Of a DNA stretch of 64,000 nt, positions 36,320-50,492 are shown one piece after another. Source of the stretch: Actinernus sp. WN-2022 (Eukaryota; Cnidaria; Anthozoa; Actiniaria; Actinernidae). The position numbers and the translations under genes were made by a program. The DNA is taken from the NCBI GenBank assembly GCA_030867875.1, contig JAOWCC010000436.1, positions 1-64,000 of the forward strand, in the 5' to 3' direction. The notes below the pieces were generated by a model. The model was not told the DNA's origin. It ran no database searches and saw nothing but the letters and a program-made list of their open reading frames with translations. Within the stretch, counting starts at the first letter, position 1. Each line of letters begins with the position of its first letter.

Positions 36320-39052
36320 TTAGTGTTAGGTTAGAAAAACGCTATTTTCTGGCATTTCTACTCAAAATACGGGAAAATTCCATCATTTAAACTTAATCTA
36401 CGGGAATAGAACGTTGTATTGCCGAATAGTGCATCGAAATCCATTAAAAGGTCGAGAAATGGCGCCACTTTGAAATTTAGGTCACACAAGTAACTTTGAC
36501 AGATTAAGGTTAGGTTAGAAAAACGCGATTTTCTGGCATTTCTACTCAAAATACGGGAAAATTCCATCATTTAAACTTAATCTACGGGAATAGAACGTTG
36601 TATTGCCGAATAGTGCATCGAAATCCATTAAAAGGTCGATAAATGGCGCCACTTTGAAATTTAGGTCACACAAGTAACTTTGACAGATTAAGGTTAGGTT
36701 AGAAAAACGCGATTTTCTGGCATTTCTACTCAAAATACGGGGAAATTCCATCATTTAAACTTAATCTACGGGAATAGAACGTTGTATTGCCGAATAGTGC
36801 ATCGAAATCCATTAAAAGGTCGAGAAATGGCGCCACTTTGAAATTTAGGTCACACAAGTAACTTTGACAGATTAAGGTTAGGTTAGAAAAACGCGATTTT
36901 CTGGCATTTCTACTCAAAATACGGGAAAATTCCATCATTTAAACTTAATCTACGGGAATAGAACATTGTATTGCCGAATAGTGCATCGAAATCCATTAAA
37001 AGGTCGAGAAATGGCGCCACTTTGAAATTTAGGTCACACAAGTAACTTTGACAGATTAAGGTTAGGTTAGAAAAACGCGATTTTCTGGCATTTCTACTCA
37101 AAATACGGGAAAATTCCATCATTTAAACTTAATCTACGGGAATAGAACGTTGTATTGCCGAATAGTGCATCGAAATCCATTAAAAGGTCGAGAAATGGCG
37201 CCACTTTGAAATTTAGGTCACACAAGTAACTTTGACAGATTAAGGTTAGGTTAGAAAAACGCGATTTTCTGGCATTTCTACTCAAAATACGGGAAAATTC
37301 CATCATTTAAACTTAATCTACGGGAATAGAACGTTGTATTGCCGAATAGTGCATCGAAATCCATTAAAAGGTCGATAAATGGCGCCACTTTGAAATTTAG
37401 GTCACACAAGTAACTTTGACAGATTAAGGTTAGGTTAGAAAAACGCGATTTTCTGGCATTTCTACTCAAAATACGGGGAAATTCCATCATTTAAACTTAA
37501 TCTACGGGAATAGAACGTTGTATTGCCGAATAGTGCATCGAAATCCATTAAAAGGTCGAGAAATGGCGCCACTTTGAAATTTAGGTCACACAAGTAACTT
37601 TGACAGATTAAGGTTAGGTTAGAAAAACGCGATTTTCTGGCATTTCTACTCAAAATACGGGGAAATTCCATCATTTAAACTTAATCTACGGGAATAGAAC
37701 GTTGTATTGCCGAATAGTGCATCGAAATCCATTAAAAGGTCGAGAAATGGCGCCACTTTGAAATTTAGGTCACACAAGTAACTTTGACAGATTAAGGTTA
37801 GGTTAGAAAAACGCGATTTTCTGGCATTTCTACTCAAAATACGGGAAAATTCCATCATTTAAACTTAATCTACGGGAATAGAACATTGTATTGCCGAATA
37901 GTGCATCGAAATCCATTAAAAGGTCGAGAAATGGCGCCACTTTGAAATTTAGGTCACACAAGTAACTTTGACAGATTAAGGTTAGGTTAGAAAAACGCGA
38001 TTTTCTGGCATTTCTACTCAAAATACGGGAAAATTCCATCATTTAAACTTAATCTACGGGAATAGAACGTTGTATTGCCGAATAGTGCATCGAAATCCAT
38101 TAAAAGGTCGAGAAATGGCGCCACTTTGAAATTTAGGTCACACAAGTAACTTTGACAGATTAAGGTTAGGTTAGAAAAACGCGATTTTCTGGCATTTCTA
38201 CTCAAAATACGGGAAAATTCCATCATTTAAACTTAATCTACGGGAATAGAACGTTGTATTGCCGAATAGTGCATCGAAATCCATTAAAAGGTCGAGAAAT
38301 GGCGCCACTTTGAAATTTAGGTCACACAAGTAACTTTGACAGATTAAGGTTAGGTTAGAAAAACGCGATTTTCTGGCATTTCTACTCAAAATACGGGGAA
38401 ATTCCATCATTTAAACTTAATCTACGGGAATAGAACGTTGTATTGCCGAATAGTGCATCGAAATCCATTAAAAGGTCGAGAAATGGCGCCACTTTGAAAT
38501 TTAGGTCACACAAGTAACTTTGACAGATTAAGGTTAGGTTAGAAAAACGCGATTTTCTGGCATTTCTACTCAAAATACGGGAAAATTCCATCATTTAAAC
38601 TTAATCTACGGGAATAGAACATTGTATTGCCGAATAGTGCATCGAAATCCATTAAAAGGTCGAGAAATGGCGCCACTTTGAAATTTAGGTCACACAAGTA
38701 ACTTTGACAGATTAAGGTTAGGTTAGAAAAACGCGATTTTCTGGCATTTCTACTCAAAATACGGGAAAATTCCATCATTTAAACTTAATCTACGGGAATA
38801 GAACGTTGTATTGCCGAATAGTGCATCGAAATCCATTAAAAGGTCGAGAAATGGCGCCACTTTGAAATTTAGGTCACACAAGTAACTTTGACAGATTAAG
38901 GTTAGGTTAGAAAAACGCGATTTTCTGGCATTTCTACTCAAAATACGGGAAAATTCCATCATTTAAACTTAATCTACGGGAATAGAACGTTGTATTGCCG
39001 AATAGTGCATCGAAATCCATTAAAAGGTCGAGAAATGGCGCCACTTTGAAAT
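36320..39052. repeat. A-monomer run, 15 copies (S12 to S13)
   Basis: GATAAA near 36638 and 37374; CGGGGAAATT near 36738, 37474, 37658 and 38394; AACATT near 36964, 37884 and 38620. Three rounds of the CGGGGAAATT-to-AACATT block sit in one run, consistent with internal duplication. Confidence 0.95.
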
Positions 39053-39383
39053 TGTTGAACTCATCCTGCCCACCACCCCCCCCCCCTCCCCTCCGCCCTC
39101 CCTCCTAAAGTACCTAGAGATGAATTACGGGATCGAAAGTGCACAAAAGTCTTAAACTGTCATTTGCCCTTTCATAATAACGCTAAAAATACGAGCTACT
39201 GGCTTTTAAAGCTTAGAGGCACACAAGAATCTTGTGTGCCTTTAAGCTTTAAAAGCCAGTAACTCGTGTTTTTGCCGTTTTCTAGAAACAGCAAATGGCA
39301 GTTGAAGACTTTTCTGGCCTTTCTATCCCATAATTGACTTGTCTTAGATTTATCCCATAATTTCTTAATTTGAGAGCTAGAGG
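39053..39383. repeat. B cassette S13, short form
   Basis: 331 bp, C-run of 11. Confidence 0.95.
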
Positions 39384-40644
39384 TTAGTGTTAGGTTAGAA
39401 AAACGCTATTTTCTGGCATTTCTACTCAAAATACGGGAAAATTCCATCATTTAAACTTAATCTACGGGAATAGAACGTTGTATTGCCGAATAGTGCATCG
39501 AAATCCATTAAAAGGTCGAGAAATGGCGCCACTTTGAAATTTAGGTCACACAAGTAACTTTGACAGATTAAGGTTAGGTTAGAAAAACGCGATTTTCTGG
39601 CATTTCTACTCAAAATACGGGAAAATTCCATCATTTAAACTTAATCTACGGGAATAGAACGTTGTATTGCCGAATAGTGCATCGAAATCCATTAAAAGGT
39701 CGATAAATGGCGCCACTTTGAAATTTAGGTCACACAAGTAACTTTGACAGATTAAGGTTAGGTTAGAAAAACGCGATTTTCTGGCATTTCTACTCAAAAT
39801 ACGGGAAAATTCCATCATTTAAACTTAATCTACGGGAATAGAACGTTGTATTGCCGAATAGTGCATCGAAATCCATTAAAAGGTCGAGAAATGGCGCCAC
39901 TTTGAAATTTAGGTCACACAAGTAACTTTGACAGATTAAGGTTAGGTTAGAAAAACGCGATTTTCTGGCATTTCTACTCAAAATACGGGGAAATTCCATC
40001 ATTTAAACTTAATCTACGGGAATAGAACGTTGTATTGCCGAATAGTGCATCGAAATCCATTAAAAGGTCGAGAAATGGCGCCACTTTGAAATTTAGGTCA
40101 CACAAGTAACTTTGACAGATTAAGGTTAGGTTAGAAAAACGCGATTTTCTGGCATTTCTACTCAAAATACGGGAAAATTCCATCATTTAAACTTAATCTA
40201 CGGGAATAGAACATTGTATTGCCGAATAGTGCATCGAAATCCATTAAAAGGTCGAGAAATGGCGCCACTTTGAAATTTAGGTCACACAAGTAACTTTGAC
40301 AGATTAAGGTTAGGTTAGAAAAACGCGATTTTCTGGCATTTCTACTCAAAATACGGGAAAATTCCATCATTTAAACTTAATCTACGGGAATAGAACGTTG
40401 TATTGCCGAATAGTGCATCGAAATCCATTAAAAGGTCGAGAAATGGCGCCACTTTGAAATTTAGGTCACACAAGTAACTTTGACAGATTAAGGTTAGGTT
40501 AGAAAAACGCGATTTTCTGGCATTTCTACTCAAAATACGGGAAAATTCCATCATTTAAACTTAATCTACGGGAATAGAACGTTGTATTGCCGAATAGTGC
40601 ATCGAAATCCATTAAAAGGTCGAGAAATGGCGCCACTTTGAAAT
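39384..40644. repeat. A-monomer run, 7 copies (S13 to S14)
   Basis: GATAAA near 39702, CGGGGAAATT near 39986, AACATT near 40212. Confidence 0.95.
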
Positions 40645-40976
40645 TGTTGAACTCATCCTGCCCACCACCCCCCCCCCCCTCCCCTCCGCCCTCCCTCCTA
40701 AAGTACCTAGAGATGAATTACGGGATCGAAAGTGCACAAAAGTCTTAAACTGTCATTTGCCCTTTCATAATAACGCTAAAAATACGAGCTACTGGCTTTT
40801 AAAGCTTAGAGGCACACAAGAATCTTGTGTGCCTTTAAGCTTTAAAAGCCAGTAACTCGTGTTTTTGCCGTTTTCTAGAAACAGCAAATGGCAGTTGAAG
40901 ACTTTTCTGGCCTTTCTATCCCATAATTGACTTGTCTTAGATTTATCCCATAATTTCTTAATTTGAGAGCTAGAGG
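40645..40976. repeat. B cassette S14, short form
   Basis: 332 bp, C-run of 12. Confidence 0.95.
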
Positions 40977-43900
40977 TTAGTGTTAGGTTAGAAAAACGCT
41001 ATTTTCTGGCATTTCTACTCAAAATACGGGAAAATTCCATCATTTAAACTTAATCTACGGGAATAGAACGTTGTATTGCCGAATAGTGCATCGAAATCCA
41101 TTAAAAGGTCGAGAAATGGCGCCACTTTGAAATTTAGGTCACACAAGTAACTTTGACAGATTAAGGTTAGGTTAGAAAAACGCGATTTTCTGGCATTTCT
41201 ACTCAAAATACGGGAAAATTCCATCATTTAAACTTAATCTACGGGAATAGAACGTTGTATTGCCGAATAGTGCATCGAAATCCATTAAAAGGTCGATAAA
41301 TGGCGCCACTTTGAAATTTAGGTCACACAAGTAACTTTGACAGATTAAGGTTAGGTTAGAAAAACGCGATTTTCTGGCATTTCTACTCAAAATACGGGGA
41401 AATTCCATCATTTAAACTTAATCTACGGGAATAGAACGTTGTATTGCCGAATAGTGCATCGAAATCCATTAAAAGGTCGAGAAATGGCGCCACTTTGAAA
41501 TTTAGGTCACACAAGTAACTTTGACAGATTAAGGTTAGGTTAGAAAAACGCGATTTTCTGGCATTTCTACTCAAAATACGGGAAAATTCCATCATTTAAA
41601 CTTAATCTACGGGAATAGAACATTGTATTGCCGAATAGTGCATCGAAATCCATTAAAAGGTCGAGAAATGGCGCCACTTTGAAATTTAGGTCACACAAGT
41701 AACTTTGACAGATTAAGGTTAGGTTAGAAAAACGCGATTTTCTGGCATTTCTACTCAAAATACGGGAAAATTCCATCATTTAAACTTAATCTACGGGAAT
41801 AGAACGTTGTATTGCCGAATAGTGCATCGAAATCCATTAAAAGGTCGAGAAATGGCGCCACTTTGAAATTTAGGTCACACAAGTAACTTTGACAGATTAA
41901 GGTTAGGTTAGAAAAACGCGATTTTCTGGCATTTCTACTCAAAATACGGGGAAATTCCATCATTTAAACTTAATCTACGGGAATAGAACGTTGTATTGCC
42001 GAATAGTGCATCGAAATCCATTAAAAGGTCGAGAAATGGCGCCACTTTGAAATTTAGGTCACACAAGTAACTTTGACAGATTAAGGTTAGGTTAGAAAAA
42101 CGCGATTTTCTGGCATTTCTACTCAAAATACGGGGAAATTCCATCATTTAAACTTAATCTACGGGAATAGAACGTTGTATTGCCGAATAGTGCATCGAAA
42201 TCCATTAAAAGGTCGAGAAATGGCGCCACTTTGAAATTTAGGTCACACAAGTAACTTTGACAGATTAAGGTTAGGTTAGAAAAACGCGATTTTCTGGCAT
42301 TTCTACTCAAAATACGGGAAAATTCCATCATTTAAACTTAATCTACGGGAATAGAACGTTGTATTGCCGAATAGTGCATCGAAATCCATTAAAAGGTCGA
42401 GAAATGGCGCCACTTTGAAATTTAGGTCACACAAGTAACTTTGACAGATTAAGGTTAGGTTAGAAAAACGCGATTTTCTGGCATTTCTACTCAAAATACG
42501 GGAAAATTCCATCATTTAAACTTAATCTACGGGAATAGAACGTTGTATTGCCGAATAGTGCATCGAAATCCATTAAAAGGTCGAGAAATGGCGCCACTTT
42601 GAAATTTAGGTCACACAAGTAACTTTGACAGATTAAGGTTAGGTTAGAAAAACGCGATTTTCTGGCATTTCTACTCAAAATACGGGAAAATTCCATCATT
42701 TAAACTTAATCTACGGGAATAGAACGTTGTATTGCCGAATAGTGCATCGAAATCCATTAAAAGGTCGAGAAATGGCGCCACTTTGAAATTTAGGTCACAC
42801 AAGTAACTTTGACAGATTAGTGTTAGGTTAGAAAAACGCGATTTTCTGGCATTTCTACTCAAAATACGGGAAAATTCCATCATTTAAACTTAATCTACGG
42901 GAATAGAACGTTGTATTGCCGAATAGTGCATCGAAATCCATTAAAAGGTCGATAAATGGCGCCACTTTGAAATTTAGGTCACACAAGTAACTTTGACAGA
43001 TTAAGGTTAGGTTAGAAAAACGCGATTTTCTGGCATTTCTACTCAAAATACGGGAAAATTCCATCATTTAAACTTAATCTACGGGAATAGAACGTTGTAT
43101 TGCCGAATAGTGCATCGAAATCCATTAAAAGGTCGAGAAATGGCGCCACTTTGAAATTTAGGTCACACAAGTAACTTTGACAGATTAAGGTTAGGTTAGA
43201 AAAACGCGATTTTCTGGCATTTCTACTCAAAATACGGGGAAATTCCATCATTTAAACTTAATCTACGGGAATAGAACGTTGTATTGCCGAATAGTGCATC
43301 GAAATCCATTAAAAGGTCGAGAAATGGCGCCACTTTGAAATTTAGGTCACACAAGTAACTTTGACAGATTAAGGTTAGGTTAGAAAAACGCGATTTTCTG
43401 GCATTTCTACTCAAAATACGGGAAAATTCCATCATTTAAACTTAATCTACGGGAATAGAACGTTGTATTGCCGAATAGTGCATCGAAATCCATTAAAAGG
43501 TCGAGAAATGGCGCCACTTTGAAATTTAGGTCACACAAGTAACTTTGACAGATTAAGGTTAGGTTAGAAAAACGCGATTTTCTGGCATTTCTACTCAAAA
43601 TACGGGAAAATTCCATCATTTAAACTTAATCTACGGGAATAGAACGTTGTATTGCCGAATAGTGCATCGAAATCCATTAAAAGGTCGAGAAATGGCGCCA
43701 CTTTGAAATTTAGGTCACACAAGTAACTTTGACAGATTAAGGTTAGGTTAGAAAAACGCGATTTTCTGGCATTTCTACTCAAAATACGGGAAAATTCCAT
43801 CATTTAAACTTAATCTACGGGAATAGAACGTTGTATTGCCGAATAGTGCATCGAAATCCATTAAAAGGTCGAGAAATGGCGCCACTTTGAAATTTAGGTC

Positions 43901-45917
43901 ACACAAGTAACTTTGACAGATTAGTGTTAGGTTAGAAAAACGCGATTTTCTGGCATTTCTACTCAAAATACGGGAAAATTCCATCATTTAAACTTAATCT
44001 ACGGGAATAGAACGTTGTATTGCCGAATAGTGCATCGAAATCCATTAAAAGGTCGAGAAATGGCGCCACTTTGAAATTTAGGTCACACAAGTAACTTTGA
44101 CAGATTAAGGTTAGGTTAGAAAAACGCGATTTTCTGGCATTTCTACTCAAAATACGGGAAAATTCCATCATTTAAACTTAATCTACGGGAATAGAACGTT
44201 GTATTGCCGAATAGTGCATCGAAATCCATTAAAAGGTCGAGAAATGGCGCCACTTTGAAATTTAGGTCACACAAGTAACTTTGACAGATTAGTGTTAGGT
44301 TAGAAAAACGCGATTTTCTGGCATTTCTACTCAAAATACGGGAAAATTCCATCATTTAAACTTAATCTACGGGAATAGAACGTTGTATTGCCGAATAGTG
44401 CATCGAAATCCATTAAAAGGTCGAGAAATGGCGCCACTTTGAAATTTAGGTCACACAAGTAACTTTGACAGATTAAGGTTAGGTTAGAAAAACGCGATTT
44501 TCTGGCATTTCTACTCAAAATACGGGGAAATTCCATCATTTAAACTTAATCTACGGGAATAGAACGTTGTATTGCCGAATAGTGCATCGAAATCCATTAA
44601 AAGGTCGAGAAATGGCGCCACTTTGAAATTTAGGTCACACAAGTAACTTTGACAGATTAAGGTTAGGTTAGAAAAACGCGATTTTCTGGCATTTCTACTC
44701 AAAATACGGGAAAATTCCATCATTTAAACTTAAACTACGGGAATAGAACGTTGTATTGCCGAATAGTGCATCGAAATCCATTAAAAGGTCGAGAAATGGC
44801 GCCACTTTGAAATTTAGGTCACACAAGTAACTTTGACAGATTAAGGTTAGGTTAGAAAAACGCGATTTTCTGGCATTTCTACTCAAAATACGGGAAAATT
44901 CCATCATTTAAACTTAATCTACGGGAATAGAACGTTGTATTGCCGAATAGTGCATCGAAATCCATTAAAAGGTCGAGAAATGGCGCCACTTTGAAATTTA
45001 GGTCACACAAGTAACTTTGACAGATTAAGGTTAGGTTAGAAAAACGCGATTTTCTGGCATTTCTACTCAAAATACGGGAAAATTCCATCATTTAAACTTA
45101 ATCTACGGGAATAGAACGTTGTATTGCCGAATAGTGCATCGAAATCCATTAAAAGGTCGAGAAATGGCGCCACTTTGAAATTTAGGTCACACAAGTAACT
45201 TTGACAGATTAGTGTTAGGTTAGAAAAACGCGATTTTCTGGCATTTCTACTCAAAATACGGGAAAATTCCATCATTTAAACTTAATCTACGGGAATAGAA
45301 CGATGTATTGCCGAATAGTGCATCGAAATCCATTAAAAGGTCGAGAAATGGCGCCACTTTGAAATTTAGGTCACACAAGTAACTTTGACAGATTAGTGTT
45401 AGGTTAGAAAAACGCGATTTTCTGGCATTTCTACTCAAAATACGGGAAAATTCCATCATTTAAACTTAATCTACGGGAATAGAACGTTGTATTGCCGAAT
45501 AGTGCATCGAAATCCATTAAAAGGTCGATAAATGGCGCCACTTTGAAATTTAGGTCACACAAGTAACTTTGACAGATTAAGGTTAGGTTAGAAAAACGCG
45601 ATTTTCTGGCATTTCTACTCAAAATACGGGAAAATTCCATCATTTAAACTTAATCTACGGGAATAGAACGTTGTATTGCCGAATAGTGCATCGAAATCCA
45701 TTAAAAGGTCGAGAAATGGCGCCACTTTGAAATTTAGGTCACACAAGTAACTTTGACAGATTAAGGTTAGGTTAGAAAAACGCGATTTTCTGGCATTTCT
45801 ACTCAAAATACGGGGAAATTCCATCATTTAAACTTAATCTACGGGAATAGAACGTTGTATTGCCGAATAGTGCATCGAAATCCATTAAAAGGTCGAGAAA
45901 TGGCGCCACTTTGAAAT
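40977..45917. repeat. A-monomer run, 27 copies (S14 to S15)
   Basis: It begins like the S10-S13 runs (GATAAA near 41295, AACATT near 41622). Then it changes to a pattern like the 35-monomer run: TTAGTGTTAGG near 42819, 43923, 44291, 45211 and 45395; GATAAA near 42951 and 45527; CGGGGAAATT near 41395, 41947, 42131, 43235, 44523 and 45811. Private changes are CTTAAACTACGGG near 44731 and AACGATG near 45300. It looks like a join of two array types. Confidence 0.95.
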
Positions 45918-46249
45918 TGTTGAACTCATCCTGCCCACCACCCCCCCCCCCCTCCCCTCCGCCCTCCCTCCTAAAGTACCTAGAGATGAATTACGGGATC
46001 GAAAGTGCACAAAAGTCTTAAACTGTCATTTGCCCTTTCATAATAACGCTAAAAATACGAGCTACTGGCTTTTAAAGCTTAGAGGCACACAAGAATCTTG
46101 TGTGCCTTTAAGCTTTAAAAGCCAGTAACTCGTGTTTTTGCCGTTTTCTAGAAACAGCAAATGGCAGTTGAAGACTTTTCTGGCCTTTCTATCCCATAAT
46201 TGACTTGTCTTAGATTTATCCCATAATTTCTTAATTTGAGAGCTAGAGG
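45918..46249. repeat. B cassette S15, short form
   Basis: 332 bp, C-run of 12. First cassette of the 2.83-kb higher-order repeat. Confidence 0.95.
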
Positions 46250-47326
46250 TTAGTGTTAGGTTAGAAAAACGCTATTTTCTGGCATTTCTACTCAAAATAC
46301 GGGAAAATTCCATCATTTAAACTTAATCTACGGGAATAGAACGTTGTATTGCCGAATAGTGCATCGAAATCCATTAAAAGGTCGAGAAATGGCGCCACTT
46401 TGAAATTTAGGTCACACAAGTAACTTTGACAGATTAGTGTTAGGTTAGAAAAACGCGATTTTCTGGCATTTCTACTCAAAATATGGGAAAATTCCATCAT
46501 TTAAACTTAATCTACGGGAATAGAACGTTGTATTGCCGAATAGTGCATCGAAATCCATTAAAAGGTCGATAAATGGCGCCACTTTGAAATTTAGGTCACA
46601 CAAGTAACTTTGACAGATTAAGGTTAGGTTAGAAAAACGCGATTTTCTGGCATTTCTACTCAAAATACCGGAAAATTCCATCATTTAAACTTAATCTACG
46701 GGAATAGAACGTTGTATTGCCGAATAGTGCATCGAAATCCATTAAAAGGTCGAGAAATGGCGCCACTTTGAAATTTAGGTCACACAAGTAACTTTGACAG
46801 ATTAAGGTTAGGTTAGAAAAACGCGATTTTCTGGCATTTCTACTCAAAATACGGGAAAATTCCATCATTTAAACTTAATCTACGGGAATAGAACGTTGTA
46901 TTGCCGAATAGTGCATCGAAATCCATTAAAAGGTCGAGAAATGGCGCCACTTTGAAATTTAGGTCACACAAGTAACTTTGACAGATTAAGGTTAGGTTAG
47001 AAAAACGCGATTTTCTGGCATTTCTACTCAAAATACGGGAAAATTCCATCATTTAAACTTAATCTACGGGAATAGAACGTTGTATTGCCGAATAGTGCAT
47101 CGAAATCCATTAAAAGGTCGAGAAATGGCGCCACTTTGAAATTTAGGTCACACAAGTAACTTTGACAGATTAGTGTTAGGTTAGGAAAACGCGATTTTCT
47201 GGCATTTCTACTCAAAATACGGGGAAATTCCATCATTTAAACTTAATCTACGGGAATAGAACGTTGTATTGCCGAATAGTGCATCGAAATCCATTAAAAG
47301 GTCGAGAAATGGCGCCACTTTGAAAT
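46250..47326. repeat. A-monomer run, 6 copies (S15 to S16)
   Basis: TATGGG near 46483, GATAAA near 46568, TACCGG near 46668, TTAGGAAAAC near 47181, CGGGGAAATT near 47220. Confidence 0.95.
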
Positions 47327-47661
47327 TGTTGAACTCATCCTGCCCACCACCCCCCCCCCCCCCCTCCCCTCCGCCCTCCCTCCTAAAGTACCTAGAGATG
47401 AATTACGGGATCGAAAGTGCACAAAAGTCTTAAACTGTCATTTGCCCTTTCATAATAACGCTAAAAATACGAGCTACTGGCTTTTAAAGCTTAGAGGCAC
47501 ACAAGAATCTTGTGTGCCTTTAAGCTTTAAAAGCCAGTAACTCGTGTTTTTGCCGTTTTCTAGAAACAGCAAATGGCAGTTGAAGACTTTTCTGGCCTTT
47601 CTATCCCATAATTGACTTGTCTTAGATTTATCCCATAATTTCTTAATTTGAGAGCTAGAGG
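47327..47661. repeat. B cassette S16, short form
   Basis: 335 bp, C-run of 15. Confidence 0.95.
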
Positions 47662-48002
47662 TTAGTGTTAGGTTAGAAAAACGCTATTTTCTGGCATTTC
47701 TACTCAAAATACGGGAAAATTCCATCATTTAAACTTAATCTACGGGAATAGAACGTTGTATTGCCGAATAGTGCATCGAAATCCATTAAAAGGTCGAGAA
47801 ATGGCGCCACTTTGAAATTTAGGTCACACAAGTAACTTTGACAGATTAGTGTTAGGTTAGAAAAACGCGATTTTCTGGCATTTCTACTCAAAATACGGGG
47901 AAATTCCATCATTTAAACTTAATCTACGGGAATAGAACGTTGTATTGCCGAATAGTGCATCGAAATCCATTAAAAGGTCGAGAAATGGCGCCACTTTGAA
48001 AT
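47662..48002. repeat. A-monomer run, 2 copies (S16 to L17)
   Basis: S-2-L module; CGGGGAAATT near 47897. Confidence 0.95.
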
Positions 48003-48403
48003 TGTTGAACTCATCCTGCCCACCACCCCCCCCCCCCCCCCCCTCCCCTCCGCCCTCCCTCCTAAAGTACCTAGAGATGAATTACGGGATCGAAAGTGCA
48101 CAAAAGTCTTAAACTGTCATTTGCCCTTTCATAATAACGCTAAAAATACGAGCTACTGGCTTTTAAAGCTTAGAGGCACACAAGATCTAGCATGTTTTCA
48201 CAAAAGGGGGTGTTAGGTTCTAAGGGTCCTTTTCTGAAAACAGCCTAGATCTTGTGTGCCTTTAAGCTTTAAAAGCCAGTAACTCGTGTTTTTGCCGTTT
48301 TCTAGAAACAGCAAATGGCAGTTGAAGACTTTTCTGGCCTTTCTATCCCATAATTGACTTGTCTTAGATTTATCCCATAATTTCTTAATTTGAGAGCTAG
48401 AGG
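48003..48403. repeat. B cassette L17, long form
   Basis: 401 bp, C-run of 18. Confidence 0.95.
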
Positions 48404-48744
48404 TTAGTGTTAGGTTAGAAAAACGCTATTTTCTGGCATTTCTACTCAAAATACGGGAAAATTCCATCATTTAAACTTAATCTACGGGAATAGAACGTTG
48501 TATTGCCGAATAGTGCATCGAAATCCATTAAAAGGTCGAGAAATGGCGCCACTTTGAAATTTAGGTCACACAAGTAACTTTGACAGATTAGTGTTAGGTT
48601 AGAAAAACGCGATTTTCTGGCATTTCTACTCAAAATACGGGGAAATTCCATCATTTAAACTTAATCTACGGGAATAGAACGTTGTATTGCCGAATAGTGC
48701 ATCGAAATCCATTAAAAGGTCGAGAAATGGCGCCACTTTGAAAT
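48404..48744. repeat. A-monomer run, 2 copies (L17 to S18)
   Basis: Two monomers follow the long copy here, with CGGGGAAATT near 48639. Elsewhere runs of 3, 4 or 35 follow a long copy. Confidence 0.95.
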
Positions 48745-49078
48745 TGTTGAACTCATCCTGCCCACCACCCCCCCCCCCCCCTCCCCTCCGCCCTCCCTCC
48801 TAAAGTACCTAGAGATGAATTACGGGATCGAAAGTGCACAAAAGTCTTAAACTGTCATTTGCCCTTTCATAATAACGCTAAAAATACGAGCTACTGGCTT
48901 TTAAAGCTTAGAGGCACACAAGAATCTTGTGTGCCTTTAAGCTTTAAAAGCCAGTAACTCGTGTTTTTGCCGTTTTCTAGAAACAGCAAATGGCAGTTGA
49001 AGACTTTTCTGGCCTTTCTATCCCATAATTGACTTGTCTTAGATTTATCCCATAATTTCTTAATTTGAGAGCTAGAGG
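48745..49078. repeat. B cassette S18, short form
   Basis: 334 bp, C-run of 14. Counterpart of S15 one 2.83-kb unit later. Confidence 0.95.
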
Positions 49079-50155
49079 TTAGTGTTAGGTTAGAAAAACG
49101 CTATTTTCTGGCATTTCTACTCAAAATACGGGAAAATTCCATCATTTAAACTTAATCTACGGGAATAGAACGTTGTATTGCCGAATAGTGCATCGAAATC
49201 CATTAAAAGGTCGAGAAATGGCGCCACTTTGAAATTTAGGTCACACAAGTAACTTTGACAGATTAGTGTTAGGTTAGAAAAACGCGATTTTCTGGCATTT
49301 CTACTCAAAATATGGGAAAATTCCATCATTTAAACTTAATCTACGGGAATAGAACGTTGTATTGCCGAATAGTGCATCGAAATCCATTAAAAGGTCGATA
49401 AATGGCGCCACTTTGAAATTTAGGTCACACAAGTAACTTTGACAGATTAAGGTTAGGTTAGAAAAACGCGATTTTCTGGCATTTCTACTCAAAATACCGG
49501 AAAATTCCATCATTTAAACTTAATCTACGGGAATAGAACGTTGTATTGCCGAATAGTGCATCGAAATCCATTAAAAGGTCGAGAAATGGCGCCACTTTGA
49601 AATTTAGGTCACACAAGTAACTTTGACAGATTAAGGTTAGGTTAGAAAAACGCGATTTTCTGGCATTTCTACTCAAAATACGGGAAAATTCCATCATTTA
49701 AACTTAATCTACGGGAATAGAACGTTGTATTGCCGAATAGTGCATCGAAATCCATTAAAAGGTCGAGAAATGGCGCCACTTTGAAATTTAGGTCACACAA
49801 GTAACTTTGACAGATTAAGGTTAGGTTAGAAAAACGCGATTTTCTGGCATTTCTACTCAAAATACGGGAAAATTCCATCATTTAAACTTAATCTACGGGA
49901 ATAGAACGTTGTATTGCCGAATAGTGCATCGAAATCCATTAAAAGGTCGAGAAATGGCGCCACTTTGAAATTTAGGTCACACAAGTAACTTTGACAGATT
50001 AGTGTTAGGTTAGGAAAACGCGATTTTCTGGCATTTCTACTCAAAATACGGGGAAATTCCATCATTTAAACTTAATCTACGGGAATAGAACGTTGTATTG
50101 CCGAATAGTGCATCGAAATCCATTAAAAGGTCGAGAAATGGCGCCACTTTGAAAT
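49079..50155. repeat. A-monomer run, 6 copies (S18 to S19)
   Basis: TATGGG near 49311, GATAAA near 49397, TACCGG near 49497, TTAGGAAAAC near 50010, CGGGGAAATT near 50049. Confidence 0.95.
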
Positions 50156-50492
50156 TGTTGAACTCATCCTGCCCACCACCCCCCCCCCCCCCCCCTCCCC
50201 TCCGCCCTCCCTCCTAAAGTACCTAGAGATGAATTACGGGATCGAAAGTGCACAAAAGTCTTAAACTGTCATTTGCCCTTTCATAATAACGCTAAAAATA
50301 CGAGCTACTGGCTTTTAAAGCTTAGAGGCACACAAGAATCTTGTGTGCCTTTAAGCTTTAAAAGCCAGTAACTCGTGTTTTTGCCGTTTTCTAGAAACAG
50401 CAAATGGCAGTTGAAGACTTTTCTGGCCTTTCTATCCCATAATTGACTTGTCTTAGATTTATCCCATAATTTCTTAATTTGAGAGCTAGAGG
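50156..50492. repeat. B cassette S19, short form with a long C-run
   Basis: 337 bp. Its C-run of 17 is the longest among short copies. Confidence 0.95.
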
